In this document: one piece after another, positions 1 through 6,699 of the stretch
How the letters are laid out: the number at the start of each line of letters is the position of its first letter
How positions within the stretch are numbered: position 1 is the first letter of the stretch
The notes under the pieces: generated by a model
The model's database searches: none
The model's input: only the letters and a program-made list of their open reading frames with translations
Told to the model about the DNA's origin: nothing
Assembly (NCBI GenBank): GCA_001766965.1
Contig: MEKM01000164.1
Coordinates: 1-6,699 of the forward strand
Length of the DNA: 6,699 nt
Direction of reading: 5' to 3'
Source of the DNA: Acidobacteria bacterium RIFCSPHIGHO2_01_FULL_67_28
Lineage (GTDB): Bacteria; Acidobacteriota; Terriglobia; Acidiferrales; 2-02-FULL-67-57
Position numbers and translations under genes: made by a program

Positions 1-125
1 CCGGCGGACTCGACGAGGGCCAGAAGATCGTCACCGGCAGCTACCGCGTGCTGCGCGAGCTGCGCCATCTGGCCAAGGTGCGCGAGGAGAAGCCCGGCGA
101 AGGCGCGCCGGGCGCGCCGCGCTAA
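1..125 (+). CDS. Periplasmic adaptor (HlyD/RND/MacA-like membrane fusion protein), C-terminal fragment
   Basis: The window opens inside this gene; the frame starting at base 3 reads 40 codons to a TAA at 123-125. The visible peptide begins GGLDEGQKIVTGSYRVLREL and ends in a charged, Gly/Pro/Ala-rich tail. 'GL.EGQ.IVTG.YRVLREL' matches the end of the membrane-proximal domain of RND/MacA-type adaptors, where a 'GL.EGD.VV..G' strand-turn is typical. Such proteins sit in the periplasm, anchored to the inner membrane, and bridge a transporter to a TolC-like channel. Only 18 bases separate it from the ATPase gene, the usual adaptor-ATPase-permease order of MacAB-like operons. The family call rests on a short segment plus context; the N-terminal lipoyl and hairpin domains cannot be seen. 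Confidence 0.72.
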   Translation, partial: GGLDEGQKIVTGSYRVLRELRHLAKVREEKPGEGAPGAPR

Positions 126-143
126 CCGCCCACGGAGCCGCTG

Positions 144-833
144 ATGGCCCTGCTCATCAAGACCGAAAACCTCTGGAAAACCTACGACATGGGGGAGGCG
201 GTGGCGGTGCAGGCCCTGCGCGGGGTGAACCTGGAAATCCCCCGCAACGAGTACGCCGCCATCATGGGGCCCTCGGGCTCGGGCAAGTCCACCCTGATGA
301 ACCTCATCGGCTGCCTCGACACCCCCACCGACGGCCGCTACTGGCTGAACGAGCAACTGGTGAGCGAGATGGACGACGACCAGCTGGCCTTCATCCGCAA
401 CAAGGAGATCGGCTTCGTCTTCCAGACCTTTAACCTCTTGCCGCGGGCGACCGCGCTGCACAACGTCGAGCTGCCGCTCATCTACAACGGCACGCCGGCG
501 GCGGAGCGCCGCGAGCGCGCCGCCGAGGCTCTGGCGGCGGTCGATATGGCCGACCGCGTGAACCACCGGCCGAACGAGCTGTCGGGCGGAGAGCGCCAGC
601 GGGTGGCCATCGCCCGGGCCCTGGTCAACCGCCCCTCGCTCCTGCTGGCCGACGAGCCCACCGGCAACCTGGACTCGCAGACTTCGGCGGAAATCATGAA
701 CTTCTTGGAGCGGCTGCACAACCAGGGCAACACCATCCTGCTCGTCACCCACGAGCACGACATCGCCGCCCACGCCCACCGCATCATCAAGATCCGCGAC
801 GGCCAGATCGAGTCCGACGAGCGTACCCGCTAA
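144..833 (+). CDS. ABC transporter ATP-binding protein, MacB/LolD class
   Basis: A 229-residue stand-alone nucleotide-binding domain that would hydrolyse ATP in the cytoplasm to drive the permeases encoded downstream. All core motifs are intact: Walker [10 protein letters not shown] (residues 42-50), Q-loop Gln94 in [10 protein letters not shown], signature [15 protein letters not shown] (146-160), Walker B LLLADE with catalytic Glu171, D-loop GNLD (174-177) and switch His203 in VTHEHD. The [15 protein letters not shown]...[10 protein letters not shown] pattern and the length of about 230 residues are characteristic of the MacB/LolD/FtsE group (mechanotransmission-type ABC systems). The ATG at 144 is supported by GGAG at 134-137 with six bases of spacing. 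The gene follows the adaptor by 18 bases and precedes the Yip1-like gene by 66 bases. LolD is an alternative name, but the adaptor and large-loop permeases favour a MacB-like exporter; the substrate is unknown. Confidence 0.95.
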   Translation: MALLIKTENLWKTYDMGEAVAVQALRGVNLEIPRNEYAAIMGPSGSGKSTLMNLIGCLDTPTDGRYWLNEQLVSEMDDDQLAFIRNKEIGFVFQTFNLLPRATALHNVELPLIYNGTPAAERRERAAEALAAVDMADRVNHRPNELSGGERQRVAIARALVNRPSLLLADEPTGNLDSQTSAEIMNFLERLHNQGNTILLVTHEHDIAAHAHRIIKIRDGQIESDERTR

Positions 834-888
834 GGCGGTGCAATCTGCCCGGTGGCCGGAACGTAATACCGCCAGAGAGTCCTTCTGC

Positions 889-894
889 AGGAGG
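889..894 (+). promoter_or_regulatory. Strong Shine-Dalgarno site for the Yip1-like gene
   Basis: A perfect AGGAGG lies five bases before the ATG at 900. It is the strongest ribosome binding site in the window and fixes the start of the membrane protein. It ends a 66-base intergenic stretch (834-899) in which I see no convincing promoter. Confidence 0.75.
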
Positions 895-899
895 TTGCG

Positions 900-1637
900 A
901 TGAGCGAGCCCGCCGCTCCCCTTGAACCGATGGGTCATCTCGACCGGGTGATCGGAACGCTGTTTGATCCCAAGCCGGCTTTCGCCGACCTCGCCGCCCG
1001 GCCCACGGGCTGGTGGCTGCCGCTGCTGCTGCTCATGGTCGTCACCGTGGGCTACATCTTCGCTTTCACCCAGCGCGTGGGCTGGGAACGCTTCATGCGC
1101 CAGCAGCTTGAGCAGAGCCCCCGCGCGCAGCAGCTCTCCGTCGAGCAGCGCGAGCAAGCCCTGCAGCAGCAGCTGCGCTTCGTGCCGATACTCGCCCCCA
1201 TCCAGGGGACGGTGGCCTGGCCGCTGATTACGCTGGTGACGGGCGGAGTGTTCCTCTTCGTCTTCAACATCCTGCTCGGCGCCCAGCTCACTTTCCGCCA
1301 GGTCTACGCCGTGGTCTGCTACGGGAATCTGCCGAACGCCCTGGGCGGGCTGTTGGCGGTGGTGGTGATGTTCATCAAGGACCCGGCGGATTTCGATTTG
1401 CAGAACCCGGTGGCCTCGAACCTGGGCGCGTTCCTCGACCCGACGACGACGCCCAAGTGGCTGGTGAGCGCCGGCGCTTCCGTCGACCTCTTCAGCGTCT
1501 GGTGCCTGCTGCTGCTGGGGACGGGCTTCGCGGCGGCCGCGCGCAAGATCTCCTGGTCGAAGAGCTTCACCTGGGTGGTGATCACCTGGGTGCTGTGGGT
1601 GGTGGTGAAGAGCGGCGCCACCTGGATTTTCAGCTAA
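900..1637 (+). CDS. Yip1-family polytopic membrane protein
   Basis: A 245-residue integral membrane protein. The N-terminal segment RVIGTLFDPKPAFADLAARP (residues 16-35) followed by WW and a first helix is the usual opening of bacterial Yip1-domain proteins. Predicted helices are at about 38-56, 106-127, 134-158, 190-214 and 221-243, five in all. The loop between helices 1 and 2 (about 57-105) is hydrophilic and Gln/Glu-rich (QQLEQ, VEQREQALQQQL) and probably helical. No catalytic motif is visible. The start is set by AGGAGG at 889-894. The gene lies between the ATPase and the first permease, 13 bases before the latter, so it is probably co-transcribed with them. Its role in such operons is not established; assembly, stabilisation or membrane partitioning of the transporter is inference only. 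The fold call comes from recalled sequence pattern, not a search. Confidence 0.75.
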   Translation: MSEPAAPLEPMGHLDRVIGTLFDPKPAFADLAARPTGWWLPLLLLMVVTVGYIFAFTQRVGWERFMRQQLEQSPRAQQLSVEQREQALQQQLRFVPILAPIQGTVAWPLITLVTGGVFLFVFNILLGAQLTFRQVYAVVCYGNLPNALGGLLAVVVMFIKDPADFDLQNPVASNLGAFLDPTTTPKWLVSAGASVDLFSVWCLLLLGTGFAAAARKISWSKSFTWVVITWVLWVVVKSGATWIFS

Positions 1638-1643
1638 GGGGGA
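1638..1643 (+). promoter_or_regulatory. Ribosome binding site supporting the GTG start of permease 1
   Basis: GGGGGA directly follows the TAA of the Yip1-like gene and is seven bases from the GTG at 1651. It favours that GTG over the in-frame ATG at 1669, which has only a poor GGCGG upstream. The paralogue at 5459 has the same N-terminal length when begun at its ATG, which independently supports the GTG. Confidence 0.65.
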
Positions 1644-1650
1644 AGCCAGC

Positions 1651-2898
<1,248 letters not shown>

Positions 2899-2900
2899 CC

Positions 2901-4180
<1,280 letters not shown>

Positions 4181-4184
<4 letters not shown>

Positions 4185-4219
4185 CGGCGAGGAACGCGGT
4201 TTGTGCGTTCCTCGTCGGC
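4181..4219 (+). repeat. REP-like palindrome, copy a (GTAG head on + strand)
   Basis: A 39-base unit that begins GTAGCGGCGA (4181-4190) and ends TCGTCGGC (4212-4219). Bases 4185-4197 pair with 4205-4217, 13 pairs including one G-T wobble, around a seven-base loop. It is a reverse-oriented relative of copies b and c: the outer 10 and inner 8 bases match their reverse complements exactly. Inside the stem, a C-G pair is swapped for G-C (4191 with 4211), so pairing is kept. The GTAG head followed by an imperfect palindrome fits the known layout of REP elements. Its GTAG contains the TAG stop of permease 2. Confidence 0.75.
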
Positions 4220-4223
4220 TTTT
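4185..4223 (+). terminator. Possible intrinsic terminator after permease 2
   Basis: The perfect core CGAGGAACGC (4188-4197) and GCGTTCCTCG (4205-4214), extended to 13 pairs, is followed two bases later by TTTT (4220-4223) and then a C-run. The stem is strong but the T-tract is short, so termination may be partial. It is the same hairpin as REP-like copy a, so it could instead act mainly as a 3' end stabiliser. If it works, the MDR gene and permease 3 need promoters of their own or depend on readthrough. Confidence 0.45.
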
Positions 4224-4264
4224 CCCCCCGCGTTTCGGGCGACGCTTCGGCAAGCTCCGGAACT

Positions 4265-4305
4265 GCCGACGACGAATCCCCAACGACGGGATTCGTCGCC
4301 GCTAC
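4265..4305 (-). repeat. REP-like palindrome, copy b (GTAG head on - strand)
   Basis: A 41-base unit with a perfect 11-base-pair stem, CGACGAATCCC (4270-4280) with GGGATTCGTCG (4288-4298), and a seven-base loop. It matches copy c at 37 of 41 positions. Two of the four differences are paired partners in the stem (4279 with 4289: C-G here, G-C in copy c) and the other two are in the loop. On the minus strand it reads GTAG first. It lies 62 bases before the MDR start codon and has no T-run. Confidence 0.75.
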
Positions 4306-4367
4306 CAAACCCTGTTCTCTAAGGGCGCAAAGGTGCAACCATTGGCCAGCGCCTCGGGGATGCGCAC

Positions 4368-5354
4368 ATGAAAGCCGCCGTCTATACCAGATACGGATCT
4401 GCGGATGTTGTCCAAATCAAGGACGTCGAGAAGCCCGTTCCCCAAGACAATGAAATCTTGATAAAAGTTCGCGCGGCATCCGTCAACCCGCTTGACTCGC
4501 ACTTGATGAAAGGCAGCGCTCGCCTCCTGGCTCGCATAATGCTCGGGCGGCGCACACCAAAGATCACACGACCCGGCGTGGATGTGGCCGGCCAGGTCGA
4601 AGCGGTTGGCAGGAGCGTAACCCAGTTCAAACCGGGCGACGACGTCTTCGGCTCGTGCCGTGGGGCCTTTGCCGAGTTTGCGTGTGATCCAAAGTCCGCT
4701 TTGGTCCTCAAGCCGCCCAACGTGACCTTTGAGCAAGCGGCGGCTGTACCGGTGGCGGCCTACACCGCCTTGCAGGGTCTTCGCGACAAGGGAAAGATTC
4801 AGCCGGGGCAGAAGGTCTTGATCAACGGCGCGGCGGGAGGCGTGGGTACGTTCGCTGTGCAGATCGCCAGGTGGTTGGGCGCCGAGGTAACCGGCGTATG
4901 CAGTACGAGGAACGTGGACATGGTTCGGTCCCTCGGCGCAGGCCAGGTCATCGATTACACCCGGGAGGATTTCACCAAGGGCAGGCAACGCTACGACCTG
5001 ATTTTCGACCTCGTGGCGAACCATTCGTTGTTGGCCTGCCGGCGCGTCTTGAATCCCAAGGGGATATACATCGGGGCGGGAGTACTGGCCGGTCTGTCGA
5101 TGATCGGTATTCTGGCTGGTTGGATCACAGCGCCTGTATTGTCATGGTTGGTGAGCCAGAAGTTCGTCATGTTGCTCGCGAGACGGAGCCAAGAGGACCT
5201 GACCGTCATGCGCGAGCTCATGGCGACCGGAAAGGTAACACCGGTCATCGACAGGCGTTACAGCTTGGGTGAAGTCCCGCAGGCTATCCAGTATGTGGCA
5301 GAAGGACACGCCCGAGGAAAAGTAGTAATAACTGTGGCGCCAAAGACACCATGA
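4368..5354 (+). CDS. NAD(P)-dependent MDR oxidoreductase, quinone oxidoreductase-like (zinc-free)
   Basis: A 328-residue medium-chain dehydrogenase/reductase, probably a cytoplasmic NAD(P)H-dependent reductase of quinones or activated carbonyls. The N-terminal GroES-like domain (about 1-125) contains VRAASVNPLDSHLMKG (34-49) and ITRPGVDVAGQVEAVG (66-81); the catalytic-zinc GHE motif is replaced by GVD, so it should be zinc-independent. The Rossmann domain has NGAAGGVG (153-160). VCSTRN (177-182) after the second strand suggests NADPH preference (inference). A hydrophobic stretch at about 233-263 resembles that seen in NAD(P)-dependent alcohol dehydrogenase/RTN4IP1-like members. The C-terminus GHARGKVVI is canonical. 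The ATG at 4368 has GGGGA at 4356-4360, seven bases away. It has no evident link to efflux and splits the permease genes. In its first 40 codons 24 end in G or C, against 35 and 34 of 40 in permeases 2 and 3, and it uses AGA and ATA. REP-like repeats lie on both sides, suggesting later insertion. The exact substrate cannot be told. Confidence 0.9.
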   Translation: MKAAVYTRYGSADVVQIKDVEKPVPQDNEILIKVRAASVNPLDSHLMKGSARLLARIMLGRRTPKITRPGVDVAGQVEAVGRSVTQFKPGDDVFGSCRGAFAEFACDPKSALVLKPPNVTFEQAAAVPVAAYTALQGLRDKGKIQPGQKVLINGAAGGVGTFAVQIARWLGAEVTGVCSTRNVDMVRSLGAGQVIDYTREDFTKGRQRYDLIFDLVANHSLLACRRVLNPKGIYIGAGVLAGLSMIGILAGWITAPVLSWLVSQKFVMLLARRSQEDLTVMRELMATGKVTPVIDRRYSLGEVPQAIQYVAEGHARGKVVITVAPKTP

Positions 5355-5371
5355 CGATGTCGGGAGGGAAG

Positions 5372-5412
5372 GCCGACGACGAATCGCAAACGGCGCGATT
5401 CGTCGCCGCTAC
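5372..5412 (-). repeat. REP-like palindrome, copy c (GTAG head on - strand)
   Basis: A 41-base unit, GCCGACGACGAATC (5372-5385) through GATTCGTCGCCGCTAC (5397-5412), in the same orientation as copy b. The stem CGACGAATCGC (5377-5387) pairs perfectly with GCGATTCGTCG (5395-5405) around a seven-base loop. On the minus strand it starts with GTAG (complement of 5409-5412). It lies 17 bases after the MDR stop codon and 46 bases before permease 3. There is no T-run on either side, so I do not call it a terminator. Confidence 0.75.
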
Positions 5413-5458
5413 ATAGGAACCTTCCGGCGGCGGTTTACGTTTAATAGCCAGGGGAACC

Positions 5459-6699
5459 ATGCGCGGGCGGCGTTTCTTTTTTCGCGAATCGGCGGTCATC
5501 GCCCTCGAGACTTTGCGGGCGCACAAGCTGCGCTCTTTCCTCACCCTGCTCGGCATCATCCTGGCGGTGGCCACGCTGATCGTGGTGATCTCGGTGGTCG
5601 AGGGCGCCAACGCCTACTTTGCCGAGCGCATCGCCAACCTGGGCACCAACGTCTTCTACGTCCAGCGCTACCCCATCACCACCAACCTCAAGGACTGGAT
5701 GGAGGTCCGCAAACGCAACCCCAAGATGACGCTGGCGGACTATGACTTCTTGCGCGAGCACTTGACCTTGGCCGACCTGGTGGGGGCGCGCGAGTTCCAG
5801 GGCACCGGGGCCCGCGCCGGCGCCGAGAGCATCCTGCAGCTCAGCCTGCGGGGCGTCACCTCCAACATGATCGATATCTCGCCGGAGAAGGTGGCTCTGG
5901 GCCGCTACCTCACCGAAACCGAATACCGCACCCGCGCCCAGGTGGCCTTCGTCGGCACCGACCTCACTGACCGCTTCTTCCCCTACACCGACCCGGTGGG
6001 CAAGGTCGTTCTCCTGAACGGGCACCCCTTCGAAATCATCGGCGTGGCCGAAAAGATGGGCACCGCCTTCGGCCAGAGCCAGGACAATTTCGCCTACATC
6101 CCCCTGACCACCCTGCACAAGCTCTGGGGCCGCGGCGACCCGGACTGGAGCGGCGTGCGCGTGGCCATCAAGGCTTCGAACCCGATGGTGATGGAGCAGG
6201 CCAAGGAGCAGGCGCGGGCGCTGATGCGCGCGCACCGCGGGCTCAAGCCCGACGCCCCGGACAACTTCGGCGTGGTGGCCAGCGAATCCATCCAGGCCAT
6301 CTGGAACAACCTGATGGGCGGGATCTTCATGGGGGCCACCCTGATCGTCTCCGTGTTCATGGTGGTGGGCGGCATCGTGATCATGAACATCATGCTGGCT
6401 TCCGTGACCGAGCGCACCCGCGAAATCGGCATCCGCAAATCGCTCGGGGCGCGCCGGCGCGACATCCTGCTGCAATTCCTGGTGGAGTCGGCGATTCTGG
6501 CGGCGGTGGGCGGCCTGATTGGCGTGGGCCTGGCCCTGGGATTGAACCCGGTGGTGGAAGCGCTGGTCGAGCTGCCGACGCGCATGCCGCTGTGGGCCGT
6601 CGCCCTCGGCGTCAGTCTGGCGGCCTCCGTGGGTTTGTTCTTCGGGGTCTACCCCGCCCACAAGGCCTCGCGCCTCGACCCCATCGTGGCCCTGCGCAC
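5459..6699 (+). CDS. MacB-like ABC transporter permease 3 (type A), right edge truncated by the window
   Basis: An open frame of 413 complete codons plus two bases, with no stop before the window ends. By alignment with permease 1 (415 residues) only about two residues and the stop are missing. Helix 1 is at about 26-47, a periplasmic MacB_PCD domain at 48-285 and the FtsX helices at about 287-310, 343-366 and 376-399. Residues 302-343, including MNIMLASVTERTREIGIRKS and GARRRDI, are identical to permease 1. The pattern LTLADLVGA...RAGAESI...RGVTSNMIDISPEKVALGRY also tracks permease 1 closely, so the two are paralogues. The ATG at 5459 has AGGGG at 5450-5454, four bases away. No ATPase accompanies it here, so it presumably shares the one at 144, or one downstream. 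A TTTAAT at 5440-5445 lies in the A/T-rich leader, but I see no partner -35 element. The MDR gene and REP-like copies separate it from permease 2. Confidence 0.92.
   Translation, partial: MRGRRFFFRESAVIALETLRAHKLRSFLTLLGIILAVATLIVVISVVEGANAYFAERIANLGTNVFYVQRYPITTNLKDWMEVRKRNPKMTLADYDFLREHLTLADLVGAREFQGTGARAGAESILQLSLRGVTSNMIDISPEKVALGRYLTETEYRTRAQVAFVGTDLTDRFFPYTDPVGKVVLLNGHPFEIIGVAEKMGTAFGQSQDNFAYIPLTTLHKLWGRGDPDWSGVRVAIKASNPMVMEQAKEQARALMRAHRGLKPDAPDNFGVVASESIQAIWNNLMGGIFMGATLIVSVFMVVGGIVIMNIMLASVTERTREIGIRKSLGARRRDILLQFLVESAILAAVGGLIGVGLALGLNPVVEALVELPTRMPLWAVALGVSLAASVGLFFGVYPAHKASRLDPIVALR

Noticed and set aside
835..873. Inverted repeat GGCGGT (835-840) and ACCGCC (868-873) after the ATPase gene
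   Set aside because: Only six pairs around a 27-base loop and no T-run; expected by chance in such GC-rich DNA and too weak to call a terminator.
4360..4371. Mini-frame ATG CGC ACA TGA overlapping the MDR start codon
   Set aside because: Three codons only; the upstream GGGGA is better spaced for the ATG at 4368. No basis to call it a leader peptide.
4302..5024. Minus-strand open frame of 240 codons opposite the MDR gene
   Set aside because: No family features are visible, whereas the + strand shows a complete MDR enzyme with the NGAAGGVG cofactor motif.
5413..5458. A/T-richer stretch with TTTAAT (5440-5445) as a promoter for permease 3
   Set aside because: No matching -35 element at the right spacing; the -10-like hexamer alone is not enough.
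5441..6661. Long minus-strand open frame (406 codons) opposite permease 3
   Set aside because: It is the mirror of a GC-rich coding frame, rich in His, Asp, Gly and Gln with no recognisable domain; the + strand encodes a clear FtsX permease. Similar antisense frames opposite permease 1 (1630-2667) and permease 2 (2841-3782) are rejected for the same reason.

Overview
This is a GC-rich bacterial window on which every convincing gene reads on the + strand. It carries most of an operon for a MacB-like tripartite efflux system, interrupted by one unrelated metabolic gene. The cassette has an HlyD/RND-type adaptor, a separate MacB/LolD-class ATPase, a Yip1-family membrane protein and several stand-alone MacB-type permeases. 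Operons of this kind are familiar to me from Acidobacteriota and similar Gram-negative phyla. I therefore infer an acidobacterium-like Gram-negative organism, with moderate confidence at best; there is no rRNA or marker gene to settle it.

Layout. 1-125: C-terminal tail of a periplasmic adaptor. 144-833: ABC ATPase with all nucleotide-binding motifs. 900-1637: five-helix Yip1-like protein. 1651-2898: permease 1, with a GTG start. 2901-4184: permease 2, two bases after the stop of permease 1. 4181-4305: an inverted pair of palindromic repeats; the first arm looks like a terminator. 4368-5354: a zinc-free NAD(P)-dependent MDR/quinone-oxidoreductase-like gene. 5372-5412: a third copy of the same repeat. 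5459-6699: permease 3, which runs off the window about two codons before its expected end.

How the genes work together. The ATPase would energise MacB-type permeases in the inner membrane. Their large periplasmic domains would move substrate through the adaptor to an outer-membrane TolC-like channel, which is not in this window. Permeases 1 and 3 are co-linear paralogues (type A) and permease 2 is a different branch (type B). A heterodimeric A/B transporter and a duplicated A-B pair are plausible, which predicts a further type-B permease just past the right edge.

The most interesting non-coding signal is the repeat family. All three copies begin with GTAG on one strand, followed by an imperfect palindrome with compensatory base-pair changes. 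This is the architecture of REP elements mobilised by RAYT (Y1 HUH) transposases. Two copies form a BIME-like inverted pair, and copies flank the MDR gene on both sides. That gene also has clearly less GC-biased codon use than its neighbours, so it looks like a later arrival in the operon. I do not see a demonstrably new biological system; the repeat/MDR insertion and the multi-permease design are the points worth following.
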